Counted from the stretch's first letter, positions 42,367 to 52,946 are shown. The stretch is DNA of 64,000 nt from Acidobacteriota bacterium (GCA_016716715.1 JADJVE010000019.1:124001-188000); one strand, 5' to 3'. A program made the numbers and translations. Notes: generated by a model not told the origin, from the sequence alone.

Positions 42367-43397
42367 GCGCCTCCGCGGTGCGCGCCGCCGTCGTCGGCGC
42401 GACCGGCTACTCCGGCGGCGAGCTCTCGGCGATCCTCGCGCGCCATCCGCACGCGTCGATCGCGTCGGTCTTCTCGTCCGGCCGGAAAGACGCGAAGCCC
42501 ATCCCGTTCGCGCGACTGCATCCGTCGCTCGGCGGCGCCAGGGGTCCTTCTACCGAGGCGTTCTCGCTCGACGCCCTCGCGGCGGGCAAGCCCGACGTCG
42601 TATTCCTCGCGACGCCGAACGAGACGTCCGCGGAGGTCGCGGCGGAGATTCTCGCGCTCGGCGCAAAGGTGGTCGACATTTCGGGAGCTTTCCGTCTGCG
42701 GAACGCCGCGGACTACCCGAAGTGGTACGGCTTCGACCACCCGGCGCCCGCGCTTCTCGCCGAGGCCGTCTACGGCCTCACGGAGTGGTGCGGGCCGGAG
42801 CTCGCGGGCGCGCGCCTCGTCGCGAATCCCGGGTGCTATCCGACGTCCGTCCTCCTTGCGTTGAAGCCCGTGCTCTCCCTGCTCGAGCCCGGAGCTTCCG
42901 TGGTGGCGGACAGCAAGAGCGGCGTGTCGGGAGCGGGGAAGAAGGCCGACCTCGCGTTCTCGTTCTCCGAGCTGGCCGGGAACTTCAAGGCCTACGGCGT
43001 CGGGAGCCACCGGCACGAGCCCGAGATGCGCCAGGAGCTCGGCCTCTCCGGCGGCGCGCCGTTCGTCTTCGTCCCGCATCTCCTCCCGGTCGTGCGCGGC
43101 ATCCTCTCGACCCTGCACGTCACGTTTCGCGCGGGCGTGGGACCCGACGACGTCGCCGCCGCCTACGCGCGGTACGCGGATGCCCCGTTCGTGTCCGTGA
43201 GGCCCGCAGGCGAGCTGCCCGACCTCGCGAGCGTCGTCGGGACGCCGCGCGCCGAGATCGGATTCGCGCTGCTTCCGGGCCGGAGAGGCGGAGTCGTGGT
43301 CTCGGTGATCGACAACCTTCTCAAGGGAGCGGCCTCGCAGGCCGTGCAGAACATGAACCGTGTCTTCGGATTCGCGGAGACGGAGGGACTCGTTTGA
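42363..43397 (+). CDS. argC: N-acetyl-gamma-glutamyl-phosphate reductase
   Basis: A 344-residue NADPH enzyme for the third step of arginine synthesis. The Rossmann motif GATGYSGGELSAIL is at the start. The catalytic Cys is in LVANPGCYPTSVLLAL (near residue 156), followed by SGVSGAGKKADL and GVGSHRHEPEM with the catalytic His. TTG 42363 overlaps the argR stop by four bases; GTG 42378 is an alternative. It is coupled to argB downstream by another TTGA overlap. Confidence 0.95.
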   Translation: MSASAVRAAVVGATGYSGGELSAILARHPHASIASVFSSGRKDAKPIPFARLHPSLGGARGPSTEAFSLDALAAGKPDVVFLATPNETSAEVAAEILALGAKVVDISGAFRLRNAADYPKWYGFDHPAPALLAEAVYGLTEWCGPELAGARLVANPGCYPTSVLLALKPVLSLLEPGASVVADSKSGVSGAGKKADLAFSFSELAGNFKAYGVGSHRHEPEMRQELGLSGGAPFVFVPHLLPVVRGILSTLHVTFRAGVGPDDVAAAYARYADAPFVSVRPAGELPDLASVVGTPRAEIGFALLPGRRGGVVVSVIDNLLKGAASQAVQNMNRVFGFAETEGLV

Positions 43398-44194
43398 GCG
43401 CGAACCGCCCCGGCCGCCCGATCGTCGTGAAGCTGGGGGGAAGCCTCCTCGAGGACGCCGTCCCGCGCGCCAACGCCCTCGCAGCGATCGCGGCGAGCTG
43501 GACGTCCGGCGAAAACGTGGTCGTCGTCCACGGCGGCGGCAAGCGCATCGACGCATCGCTGCAGGCCCTGAAGATCCCGAAGAAGACGTACCGGGGCCTC
43601 CGGATCACGGACCCCGAGACGCTCGACGTCGTGGTGTCCATCCTGTCGGGCCTCGTGAACAAGTCGCTCGTCGCCGAGCTGCGCTCCCTCGGCGTCACGG
43701 CCGCGGGCGTCTCGGGCGCCGACGGCGAGACGCTCTGGGCCGAGTTCCACCCCCGGCTCGACGGCGTCGACTTCGGCTACGTCGGGCGCGTCACGTTCTC
43801 GGACCCCCGCCTCATCCGCGCGATCCTCGGCGCCGAGCTCCTGCCGATCGTCGCGTCCGTCGCGCTGGGCCGCGAGGGCACGCTCCTCAACGTCAACGCC
43901 GACTCGGCCGCGTCCGCCCTCGCGGTGGCGCTGCAGGCCGAGCGGCTCGTCTTCCTGACCGACGTCGAGGGAGTCCTCGACGCGAGCGGCAAGGTCATCG
44001 AAGGGCTCGGGCCCGACGCGACGTGGGAGCTCCTGAACTCGGGCGCCGTCGCGGGCGGCATGCGTCCGAAGCTCGTCGCCTGCCTCGAGGCGCTCAAGGC
44101 CGGCGTCTCGCAGGTCGTCATCGCCGGGCCGGGGCGCCACGCCTCGGCCCTTGCCGAGGGAATCGGAGGGACTCGCATTGCAAACATCGGCTGA
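43394..44194 (+). CDS. argB: Acetylglutamate kinase
   Basis: A 266-residue amino-acid kinase that phosphorylates N-acetylglutamate. Visible elements are IVVKLGGSLLED at the N-terminus, VVVHGGGKRIDASLQAL, YRGLRITDPETLDVVVSIL, NVNADSAASALAVALQAERLVFLTDVEG (as two adjacent pieces, NVNADSAASALAVAL and LVFLTDVEGVLD) and the final SGAVAGGMRPKLVACLEAL. It lacks the N-terminal helix of arginine-inhibited enzymes, so feedback may act elsewhere. The start is TTG 43394. Confidence 0.94.
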   Translation: MSANRPGRPIVVKLGGSLLEDAVPRANALAAIAASWTSGENVVVVHGGGKRIDASLQALKIPKKTYRGLRITDPETLDVVVSILSGLVNKSLVAELRSLGVTAAGVSGADGETLWAEFHPRLDGVDFGYVGRVTFSDPRLIRAILGAELLPIVASVALGREGTLLNVNADSAASALAVALQAERLVFLTDVEGVLDASGKVIEGLGPDATWELLNSGAVAGGMRPKLVACLEALKAGVSQVVIAGPGRHASALAEGIGGTRIANIG

Positions 44195-45398
44195 AGACAC
44201 CGCCGCCGTCGAGGCGCGGGATGCCGCGTACATCCTCGGGACGTACAAGCGCACGTCCTTCCATCCCCGCACGGGCAAGGGCGCGAAGCTCGTCGACGCG
44301 GACGGGAAGGTCTACTGGGACCTTCTCGCCGGCATCGCCGTGAACGCGCTCGGGTACAGACATCCGCGCCTCGTGAAGGCGCTGAAGGACGAAGCAACTC
44401 ACGTCCTTCACGTCTCGAACCTCTTCTACCAGCCTGCGCAGGGCCTCCTCGCCGAGCAGCTCGTCAAGCTCTCGGGCTTCCCGAAGGTCTTTTTCTGCAA
44501 CACGGGGACCGAGGCCACCGAGGCCGCCGTGAAGTTCACGCGCCTCGCGACGCCCGGAAAGAGCCGGATGATCGCGCTCGAGGGCGGGTTCCACGGCCGC
44601 ACGATGGGCGCCCTCGCGCTCACGGGCAACGAGGGCTACAGAAAGCCGTTCGAGCCGCTCGTCGGGACGACGGTCTTCCTGCCGCCGAACGACGCCCTCG
44701 CCCTGAACGCGGCCGTCACGCCGGACACGTCCGCGATCTTCCTCGAGCCGATCATGGGCGAGGGGGGCATCATCCCGCTCACGCCCGAGTACGTCGCCGC
44801 CGCTCGCGCGGCGGCCGACCGCGTCGGGGCGTCTCTCGTCTTCGACGAGGTCCAGAGCGGCCTCGGGCGGACCGGGCATCTCTTCGTCTTCCAGGAGCTC
44901 GGCGTCACGCCCGACCTCGTCACCCTCGCCAAGCCGCTCGGCGGCGGCCTCCCGCTCGGGGCGGTTCTCGTCGGGCCGAAGATCGCGGCGCTCGTGAAGG
45001 CGGGCCAGCACGGCACCACGTTCGGCGGCAATCCCGTCGCCTGCCGGCTCGGCCTCGAGACGCTGGACGAGATCGTGAACGGCGGACTGCTCCCGAAGAT
45101 CCTCGAGACGGGCGCGTGGTTCGGAAAGAAGCTCAAGACCGCGAAGCGGAAGAGCAAGGGCGCGATCCGGGACGTGCGCGGGCGCGGCCTCATGTGGGGC
45201 GTCGAGCTCGACCGCGACGCCGCCGAAGTCCAGAAGAAGCTGCTCGCGAAGGGCTTCGTCGTCGGGACGTCCCGCACGAACGTCCTGCGCCTCCTGCCCC
45301 CGTACGTCGTTCCCCGCCCGGCGCTCGCCGGGTTCATCAAGGCGCTCGAGGAGATCCTCCGCGAGACGCCCGCGAATGCCCAAGGAGAAAAGCCGTGA
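44178..45398 (+). CDS. argD: Acetylornithine aminotransferase
   Basis: A 406-residue class III PLP aminotransferase. It shows YWDLLAGIAVNALGYRHP, FFCNTGTEATEAAVKFTR, GGFHGRTMGALALTGN, LVFDEVQSGLGRTGHLF, the PLP lysine in TLAKPLGGGLPLGAVLV (near residue 252) and GTTFGGNPVACRLGLETL. TTG 44178 is chosen because GGAGGG lies nine bases upstream; it overlaps argB by 17 bases. An earlier in-frame TTG at 44151 is less well placed. Confidence 0.94.
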   Translation: MQTSAEDTAAVEARDAAYILGTYKRTSFHPRTGKGAKLVDADGKVYWDLLAGIAVNALGYRHPRLVKALKDEATHVLHVSNLFYQPAQGLLAEQLVKLSGFPKVFFCNTGTEATEAAVKFTRLATPGKSRMIALEGGFHGRTMGALALTGNEGYRKPFEPLVGTTVFLPPNDALALNAAVTPDTSAIFLEPIMGEGGIIPLTPEYVAAARAAADRVGASLVFDEVQSGLGRTGHLFVFQELGVTPDLVTLAKPLGGGLPLGAVLVGPKIAALVKAGQHGTTFGGNPVACRLGLETLDEIVNGGLLPKILETGAWFGKKLKTAKRKSKGAIRDVRGRGLMWGVELDRDAAEVQKKLLAKGFVVGTSRTNVLRLLPPYVVPRPALAGFIKALEEILRETPANAQGEKP

Positions 45399-46627
45399 AG
45401 CCGAAGATCAAGAAGGCGTGCCTCGCGTACTCGGGAGGCCTCGACACGTCCGTCATCATCCCGTGGCTCAAGGAGAACTACGGCTGCGAGGTCGTCGCGG
45501 TCGCCGTCGACGTCGGCCAGGCCGAGGAGACGTCCGGCCTCGAGGAGAAGGCGAAGAAGACGGGCGCGTCGGAGTTTCACCTGATCGACGCCAAGGAGGA
45601 GTTCGCGAAGGACTTCCTCTTCCCGGTCCTCAAGGCCGGCGCCGTGTACGAGCACGACTACCTCCTCGGGACCTCGACGGCGCGGCCGCTCATCGCCCGC
45701 AAGCAGGTCGAGATCGCGCTCCAGACCGGCTGCGACGCCCTTTCCCACGGCTGCACCGGCAAGGGCAACGACCAGGTCCGCTTCGAGCTCGCCTACATGG
45801 CGCTCGCGCCGGAGCTCGCGATCATCGCGCCGTGGCGCGAGTGGGAGATCCGCTCGCGCGAGGACGCGATCGACTACGCCGCGGCGCGCGGCATCCCCGT
45901 GCCCGTCACGAAGAAGGACCCCTATTCCCGGGATCGCAATCTCTGGCACATCTCGCACGAGGGCGGGCCGCTCGAGGAGCCGGGCTTCGAGCCCGAGGAG
46001 TCGATGTTCAAGCTCACCGTGGACCCGAGGAAGGCGCCGGACGAGCCCGAGCGCGTCGTGATCTCGTTCGAGGCGGGCCTGCCCGTCGCCGTGAACGGAA
46101 AGAAACTCGCGCCGGTCCCGCTCATCGAGACGCTGAACGCGATCGCGGGCCGGCACGGCGTCGGCCGCGTGGACCTCGTCGAGAACCGCCTCATCGGGAT
46201 CAAGTCGCGCGGCGTCTACGAGACGCCCGGCGGCACGCTGCTCGTGCAGGCGCTCCGCGCGCTCGAGACGCTCACGCTCGACCGCGACAGCGCGCACGAG
46301 AAGGAGAAGCTCGCGGCGCGCTACGCCGAGCTCGTCTACTTCGGCCAGTGGTTCTCGCCGCTGCGCGAGGCGCTGGACGCCTTCATGAACGCCCTGATGC
46401 CGACCGTGACGGGCGACGTCACGCTCAAGCTCTTCAAGGGCGCCTCGTCCGTCGTCGGGCGCACGTCGCCCTTCGCGCTCTACTCGACGAGCCTCGCGTC
46501 CTTCGACATGCGCGGCTACACCCCGGCGGACGCCGCCGGGTTCATCCGGCTCTTCGGCCTGCCGACGAAGGGCCGCCTCCACCTCAGGCCGGGCACGTAC
46601 CAGGCCGTCGTCGGCGGGGAAGGCTGA
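45395..46627 (+). CDS. argG: Argininosuccinate synthase
   Basis: A 410-residue enzyme that joins citrulline and aspartate using ATP. The P-loop-like AYSGGLDTSVIIPWL is at residues about 9-23, then AVDVGQAEETSGLEEKA, GTSTARPLIARKQVEIA, SHGCTGKGNDQVRFEL and DPYSRDRNLWHISHEGG. GTG 45395 follows AAGGAG and overlaps the argD stop. The citrulline-forming enzyme argF is not between argD and argG, where many operons carry it. Confidence 0.96.
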   Translation: MKPKIKKACLAYSGGLDTSVIIPWLKENYGCEVVAVAVDVGQAEETSGLEEKAKKTGASEFHLIDAKEEFAKDFLFPVLKAGAVYEHDYLLGTSTARPLIARKQVEIALQTGCDALSHGCTGKGNDQVRFELAYMALAPELAIIAPWREWEIRSREDAIDYAAARGIPVPVTKKDPYSRDRNLWHISHEGGPLEEPGFEPEESMFKLTVDPRKAPDEPERVVISFEAGLPVAVNGKKLAPVPLIETLNAIAGRHGVGRVDLVENRLIGIKSRGVYETPGGTLLVQALRALETLTLDRDSAHEKEKLAARYAELVYFGQWFSPLREALDAFMNALMPTVTGDVTLKLFKGASSVVGRTSPFALYSTSLASFDMRGYTPADAAGFIRLFGLPTKGRLHLRPGTYQAVVGGEG

Positions 46628-46629
46628 CC

Positions 46630-48003
46630 TTGACCCGCAAGCAGCTCTGGGGCGGCCGGTTCTCCGAGCCGCCCGCGCAGGCCCTGAAGGCGTTCAACGA
46701 CTCCTTTGCGTTCGACCGCGCGCTCCTCGCCGAGGACGTGCGCGGCTCGATCGGCTGGGCGCAGGCGCTCGGCGCAGCCGGCGTCCTCACGGGAGGGGAG
46801 GTCAAGAAGCTCGTCTCGGCCCTCGAGGAGGTCGCGGCCGAGGCCGCGCGATCGGGTATCCCCGCCGACGCGGACGACGAGGACGTCCACTCGTTCGTCG
46901 AGGGGCGGCTCGCGGCGAAGGTCGGGCCGCTCTCGGGCAAGCTCCACACGGGCCGCTCGCGCAACGACCAGGTCGCGACGGACTTCCGGCTCTACGTCAA
47001 GGACGCCCTCGCCGAAGGCGCCGTCGCGGCGCGGGCGCTCGCTCTCGCGCTCGCGAGGCGGGCCGAGGCCGAGGCCGCGACGCCGATGCCCGGCTACACG
47101 CACCTGAAACGCGCCGAGCCCGTCACGTTCGGGCACTGGTGCCTCGCGTACGTCGAGATGCTGAGGCGGGACGCCGCGCGCTTCGACGCCGCGTTCTCGC
47201 GGGCCGACGAGTGCCCGCTCGGCTCGGGCGCGCTCTCGGGCACGCCGGTTCCGGTGGACCGCGAGGCCCTCGCGCGCAGCCTCGGGTTCCTGCGCCCCAC
47301 CGCGAACTCCCTCGACGCCGTTTCGGACCGCGACGCGGCCGCCGAATACCTCTTCACGGCGGCGCTCCTCTTCGTGCACCTCTCGCGCCTTGCCGAGGAC
47401 CTCATCGCCTTCACGTCCGACGAGTTCGGTTTCGCCGCGCTCCCGGACGCGCTCGCGACGGGCTCCTCGCGCATGCCGCAGAAAAAGAACCCCGACGTCC
47501 TCGAGCTCGCCCGCGGCCATGCGGCCCGCACGATCGGCGAGCTCACGGGCCTCCTCGCGCTCCTCAAGGGCCTGCCGCTCGCCTACGACAAGGACCTGCA
47601 GCTCGACAAGGAGCCCGTGTTCCGGGTGCGCGGCATCGTGCCGGTCGCGCTCCTGGCGCTCACCGGCGTCGTCGAAGGGCTTCGGCTGGACCGCGAGCGG
47701 ATGGCCGCGGCGGCGTCGGACGACCGCCTCCTCGCGACGGAGCTGGCGGACGCGCTCGCGAAGCGGGGCATCCCGTTCCGCGAGGCGCACGAGATCGTGG
47801 GCCGCCGGATCGCCGAGGCCGAGGCGCTCGGCGTGACCCTTCTCGCGCTCGGGCCGAAGGACGAGATCACGGACAAGGACCTCCAGGCGCTCGACGTGCG
47901 GCGCGCGCTCGCCAAGCGCGACGTCTTCGGTGGAACCGCCCCGCGGCAGGTCGCGCGCGCGGCCCGGGCGGCGGTGCGCCGCCTGTCGGGAGGGGCATCG
48001 TGA
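46630..48003 (+). CDS. argH: Argininosuccinate lyase
   Basis: A 457-residue fumarase-superfamily enzyme releasing arginine and fumarate. It shows LWGGRFSEPPAQALKAFNDS, DEDVHSFVEGRLAAKVG, HTGRSRNDQVATDFRLYVKD, the PGYTHLKRAEPVTFGHW region and the superfamily signature GSSRMPQKKNPDVLEL (near residue 278). TTG 46630 begins just after the argG stop. The stop overlaps argJ as GTGA. Confidence 0.96.
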   Translation: MTRKQLWGGRFSEPPAQALKAFNDSFAFDRALLAEDVRGSIGWAQALGAAGVLTGGEVKKLVSALEEVAAEAARSGIPADADDEDVHSFVEGRLAAKVGPLSGKLHTGRSRNDQVATDFRLYVKDALAEGAVAARALALALARRAEAEAATPMPGYTHLKRAEPVTFGHWCLAYVEMLRRDAARFDAAFSRADECPLGSGALSGTPVPVDREALARSLGFLRPTANSLDAVSDRDAAAEYLFTAALLFVHLSRLAEDLIAFTSDEFGFAALPDALATGSSRMPQKKNPDVLELARGHAARTIGELTGLLALLKGLPLAYDKDLQLDKEPVFRVRGIVPVALLALTGVVEGLRLDRERMAAAASDDRLLATELADALAKRGIPFREAHEIVGRRIAEAEALGVTLLALGPKDEITDKDLQALDVRRALAKRDVFGGTAPRQVARAARAAVRRLSGGAS

Positions 48004-49184
48004 GGCTGCCGAAGGGCTTCCGGGCGTCCGGCGTGTACGCGGGCGTCCGAAAGAAACCTCTGGCCGACGTCGCGCTCCTCGTGGCCGAAGAGGGCGCGAA
48101 CGCCGCGGCCCTCTTCACGAAGAACCTCTTTCAGGCCGCGCCCGTCGTGCTCGGAAAGGCGGACCTTGCGGCCAGCGGCGGGCGCGTGCGCGCGGTCGTC
48201 GTCAACGCGGGCTGCGCGAACGCCGTCACGGGGAAGGCCGGCATGGCGGCCGCGCGCCGCGTGCGCGACGCGGCCGCGGGTCTGCTCGGCGTCCGGAAGA
48301 GGGAAGTTCTCGTTTCCTCCACGGGCGTCATCGGCGTCGTCCTGCCGGACGCGAAGGTCCGTGCGGCGCTGCCCGGCGCGATCGCGGGCCTCTCGGCCCG
48401 GGGCGTGGACGCCGCGTCGCGCGCGATCCTGACGACGGACGTCGGCCCGAAGGTTGCGCGCGCCACGTTCACGTGGAGGGGCCGGCAGTGCTCCGTCGTC
48501 GGGATCGCGAAGGGCGCCGGGATGATCCACCCGAACATGGCGACGATGCTCGCGTTCGTCCTGACGGACGCGCCGGCGACGCCGGCCTACCTGAAGGCCG
48601 TCCTGACGCACGCCGCGGACCGGAGCTTCCACGCGATCTCCGTCGACGGCGACACCTCGACGAACGACACGGTGCTCCTCATGGCGTCCGGCTCGATGGG
48701 CGGGCCGGAGATGACGTCCGCGAAGGACGTCGCGCCTCTCCGCGCGGCCGTCACGGAGGTCTGCCGGAAGCTCGCGTGGCTCATGGTGCGCGACGGCGAG
48801 GGGGCGACGCGCGTCCTCGACGTCTCGATCACCGGCGCGCGCACGGAGGCCGACGCGAAGGCGGCGGCGCACGCCGTCGCGACGTCGCCGCTCGTGAAGA
48901 CGGCCCTGAACGGCGGCGACCCGAACTGGGGCCGCATCCTCGCGGCCGTCGGGCGCAGCGGCGCGCGGTTCTCGGCCTCGAAGGTGTCTCTGAGGCTCGG
49001 ACGCCTCGTCCTCGTCGACCGCGGCCTTCCAGTGGCGTACCGGGAGAAGGACGCCGCGAAAGTGTTCGCGAGAGAGCGCGTCCCCGTCGTGGTCGACCTC
49101 GGCGCCGGGAAGGCCTCGGCCTTCAAGCTCGCCTCGGACCTCGGCCACGCCTACGTGTCCTGCAACGCGGACTACCGGAGCTGA
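48000..49184 (+). CDS. argJ: Glutamate N-acetyltransferase/ornithine acetyltransferase
   Basis: A 394-residue enzyme that recycles the acetyl group from acetylornithine to glutamate, so the pathway can run as a cycle. It is made as a proenzyme that cleaves itself before the Thr in KGAGMIHPNMATMLAFVL (near residue 181). Other landmarks are VVVNAGCANAVTGKAG, SSTGVIGVVLPD, SVDGDTSTNDTVLLMASG and NGGDPNWGRILAAVGRSG. The C-terminus SCNADYRS is typical. It closes the operon and removes the need for a separate argE or argA. Confidence 0.95.
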   Translation: MRLPKGFRASGVYAGVRKKPLADVALLVAEEGANAAALFTKNLFQAAPVVLGKADLAASGGRVRAVVVNAGCANAVTGKAGMAAARRVRDAAAGLLGVRKREVLVSSTGVIGVVLPDAKVRAALPGAIAGLSARGVDAASRAILTTDVGPKVARATFTWRGRQCSVVGIAKGAGMIHPNMATMLAFVLTDAPATPAYLKAVLTHAADRSFHAISVDGDTSTNDTVLLMASGSMGGPEMTSAKDVAPLRAAVTEVCRKLAWLMVRDGEGATRVLDVSITGARTEADAKAAAHAVATSPLVKTALNGGDPNWGRILAAVGRSGARFSASKVSLRLGRLVLVDRGLPVAYREKDAAKVFARERVPVVVDLGAGKASAFKLASDLGHAYVSCNADYRS

Positions 49185-49252
49185 CGTCCCGACCGGAAAG
49201 CGTGGGCAGGAGGGCTCCGACGACACTATCTTGTGGTGTGGTGAAGCGGCCG

Positions 49253-52200
49253 ATGAAGACGCGCAGGCTCCTTGCCGCGTCCTGGATCGCTCTCGTGCTT
49301 TCGATCGCGAGAGGCGCGTGCGCCCAAGGGACCGAGCTGCCTATCAGGTCTCTCGCTGCCTCGTTATCCGGTGGTCTACGCCGGAACCGCCGGAGGGGGC
49401 CTTCTTCGCTCAGGCGATCGAGGAGTCACCTGGGCGCGGTTGAACGAGGCCGCCTGCTCCGGGGGTGTCGTGAGCGACGTCGCCCTGAGCGAAGACCGGA
49501 AGAACGTGTTCGTGTCCTGCGGGGACTTCGAGGTTTTCTCGTTTGACGGAACTGGCTGGACGGTCGTAGCGGCGGGAGTGCCCAACCAGCCGGTCGATCC
49601 GGGACCCGGCCGGCCGCGGCTCCACGACGATCCCCTGAGCGACGAAAAACCCACGTATCTGACGGGGTCTTCGGGCTTCAGCTACGACGCCTACCTCGAG
49701 TACTCCTGGATTCGCACGGGGTCGACGCTCGCCGCGGGTGGCCCGTACCGATTCGGTGCTCTCCTTCCGGTACGCCTCCTCGCGCCGTCTTCGGAGTTCT
49801 CGCCTTGGGCGATCTGGACGCGCCGTAGTTCGTCGACACCCGCCCAAACGGACGTTTTGCGGAGTCTTGCGCGCCAGCATTCGGTTCTCCGTCCCCAACG
49901 TCGCGGACGAGGAGCGCATTGGGTCGATCCCCGACGACGCCGTGGTCGCTCTCGCGCGGGAGCGAGGCCGACCGGAGCGGCTCGTCGCGGGCGGCCGCGT
50001 GGGTGCCTGGATTTCTGCGGGCGAGGGACGATCCTGGACGCTCGGCCTCGCGGGCGCCGTCACGGCCGTTGCCGTCGACCGGACGGCGCCGGGCAGGTAT
50101 GCCGTCGCAGGCACCGGGTTGCGCTGGACGACCGACGCCGGCGCGACATGGCGCGACGTCTCACCCGCGCCGACGGGGGTGACGGCACTGGCTTTCGACG
50201 AGGCGGAGCCGACACTCCTGTGGATCGGGCGCTCGGACGGAGGGGTGTCGTCCGTCCGCTTGCTTTCGGCACCCACGAGCGTCGCCGGCCGCCCGACGGT
50301 CATGTCCGTCAAGGAGGAATCCGGGGTCCTGACGGTCCGGTTCACGGCCCGCTCCGACGATACCTACCCGTTGCGATTGCGGGTCGAGCGCCGGCCGTAT
50401 GGCACGGGAGACTTCACGCCCGTCGGGACGATCTCTCTCTTCGATCCTTTCGACCCGAAGCCGGATCCGCCGCGGGCGGGAGTTCTGCGGGATCCGGGTG
50501 CCCCGACTGACGTGTCCCTCGGTTACCGCGTCGTCGCGATTTCCTCGGTGGGTGCTGAGTCTCCTTCGGACGAGTTCTTCGCGGTTCTTCCGACCACCGA
50601 GCCGCTCCCTCCAAGCGGGCTCGAATCCGCACCCGTCGGTCCCGGCTTCCGCCTCCGGTGGTCCGACGTCAGCGGACGCGAACAGGGATACCTCGTGGAG
50701 TTCCTGGCGCAGGACGGGAGTTTCCGCCCATGGGCGGTAGTCCCTGCGAATACGACGTCGTATGGGGTGGAAGCGAGCCCGCTCTCGTCCGGCTTCTACC
50801 GGGTATCGTCGTTCAACGCCCGGGGACGTCTCGACCCCACGCCTCCGAGTGTGGCGGGCGGAACACCGCCTCCGGCTCCGGCTCTGGACGGCTACGGCGG
50901 CGCGAACGCGAACTTCCTTCGTGTTGCGCAACAGAGCGTCTATATCGACGGGGGCGTGCTCGAGAGGTCGATCGACGACGGGCCGTTCGTCGCGATCGCG
51001 GCTTTGCCGCCCGCCCGCTCCTCGACGTACTCGGACAGCTCGCTTTCTCCGGACCATGACGTCGTCTATCGCGCTCGCTTCACGAATCTCGCGGGCCCCG
51101 GTCCGTATTCGGCGCCGCTCTCTCTCGGAACCTTCAACACCGAGCCCGACCTCGTGCCGGGTTTTCAGGCGACGTACGTTCCGGGGGCGGCACTGGAGCC
51201 CGGCGTCCTTTCCACCACGTGGGGAAACGTGAGAAGGGAAGACGCCTTCGAGGTCTTCTGCCACGGGGCGCGGGATCCCATCGGGTCGTCTCCGATTGCC
51301 TGGGCGCCTCGCAACGCGACGGGCACCTCGGTGCCGGTGTTCTTCGATGGCGACTACGTGCTCTGGGTCCGCGCGCGGAACACGGCGGGCTATGCGGATT
51401 CAGCGGACTTCCGGCTGCGCGCCTTCGCCGAATGGGACGAGGCGCTCGCTCCGACACCCTACGCCCCCGGCTTCGCGTTGAACCTGACGCCGGTGATCGT
51501 GAGCGCTCCGGGCCCGAACGGCGCGTTCTTCTCGACCGCCGTGGCCGCGGCCGGTGGGATCACGCGGAGCCCTCGCATTCTCGACATGGGGTCCGATTCG
51601 CTTCTCACGAGCACGCGGCTCACGGGCCCTGGGGATGTCGTCTCGGAGCTGCGAAAGGACCATCCCGGCCTTGCGCCGGGGACGTTCGCCGGCGGGATGA
51701 TCTCTTACGTCGCGTCCGGCTTCGGCGTAAATCAGATCCGCGTGACGACCCCGGTCGCGAACGGCGATCGTGTCGGACAGCCGGGCGTCGTTTTCAACTC
51801 GGTCCCTGTTCACCGGCTCGAGGGTTCGGCCGTCGTCCTCCCGGGTCTCCGGCAGGACGCTGCTTTCCGTTCGAACGTGGCCCTCGTGCATCCCGGCCTC
51901 ACGGACGACCCGCTGGTCCTGCGCATCACGGCGGTCGACGGGGCCACGGGGCATCGGGTCGCGCTTCCCGACGTCACGCTCCGCCGGGCCGAGTGGAGGC
52001 AGATCCCTTCGGTGCTTGCGGCCGCGGGCTTTCCGGCTCCTGCGCAGGGATGGGTTCGCGTCGAGCGGAGCGAAGGAACGAGCCGCTTCTACGCATACGG
52101 CGTCGTGAACGAGGCGACGACCTCGGACGGGGGATTTGTCGCGCCTGCGGCGGAGGCGGGGCCGGCGGGCGTTTCCGCGACGGTCGTTCCGCTCGTCCTG

Positions 52201-52908
52201 GAAACCGGCGAGCACGACACGGAGATCTCGCTCGCGAACAGCGGCGATGCCCCGGTCGATCTCACCCTCGAATTCAGGCAGTCGATCCCGGAGCTGGCGA
52301 CGTTCTCGACCAGGGTCGCGGTGCCGGCGGGTCGCCAGGTCTTCCTTCCGGATTTCGTGGACACGCTTCGTCGAAACGGCGCAACTCTCGGTGTGCGCGC
52401 CGCGCTCAGCCGCTATGGGAGCGTCCGAGTGCGTCGCGCCGACGGCAGGCCGATTACAGGGTTGGCTGCGTCTGCGCGCCTCGCGACGCGGGACGGCCGG
52501 TTCGGGACTTTCGTGGGGGGATTTCCCGAGGGCACGGGAACCGAGGGTGTCGTCATCGACGGGCAGACCTCCCGGCCGGACGGCACGACGCTCGTCTCGT
52601 ACGTGCCGATCACGGCCGCGACGACAGGCGACGCCTTCGTGTTGAACGCGGGGCCCGACACTGTCTCCGTTTGCCCGTCGTTTCGAAGCGTCTATCTGAC
52701 GACGGTGCTGCCGTGCTCGGCGGACAGGGTCCGGGCGCTCGCACCCGGGGCCTTGCTTCGGCTCGAGGCCTCGCACGAGACCGCGGGCGTCGATAGGGCG
52801 ACTTTCGTTGTCGAAAGGCTCACCGGGACCGGGCCTCTCTACGCGTTCGGTCTCCTGACGGACTTCGTCACGCGTGATCCGGGCTTCTGGGAGGGCAGCG
52901 GCCGCTGA
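49253..52908 (+). pseudogene. Secreted BNR/beta-propeller-like protein with module repeats, frame-broken near the 5' end
   Basis: The signal peptide (RLLAASWIALVLSIARGACAQ) is in one frame. VVYAGTAGGGLLRSGDRGVTW with FVSCGDFEVFSFDGTGW is in a second. From about 49880 a third frame is open to the stop (RFSVPNVADEERIGSIPDDA, SGLRWTTDAGATWRDVSP-like repeats). So there are at least two breaks, near 49350 and 49800, plus in-frame stops between. The open part has BNR-type sensor repeats, fibronectin-like strands (SGLESAPVGPGFRLRWSD), and a C-terminal module related to the metalloprotease's (NGAFFST, LPGLRQDAAFRSNVAL). The function could be surface adhesion or glycan binding. Decay and sequencing error are both possible. 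Confidence 0.65.
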
Positions 52909-52911
52909 ACC

Positions 52912-52946
52912 CAAAAGAAAAAGGCCCGCGGTTTCCCGCGGGCCCG
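52912..52946 (-). terminator. Rho-independent terminator of the lipoprotein gene
   Basis: GGCCCGCGG and CCGCGGGCC (52923-52931 and 52936-52944) form a nine-base stem with a four-base loop. On the minus strand it is followed by TTTTTCTTTT. It lies about 25 bases after the stop of the leftward lipoprotein gene. Confidence 0.85.
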
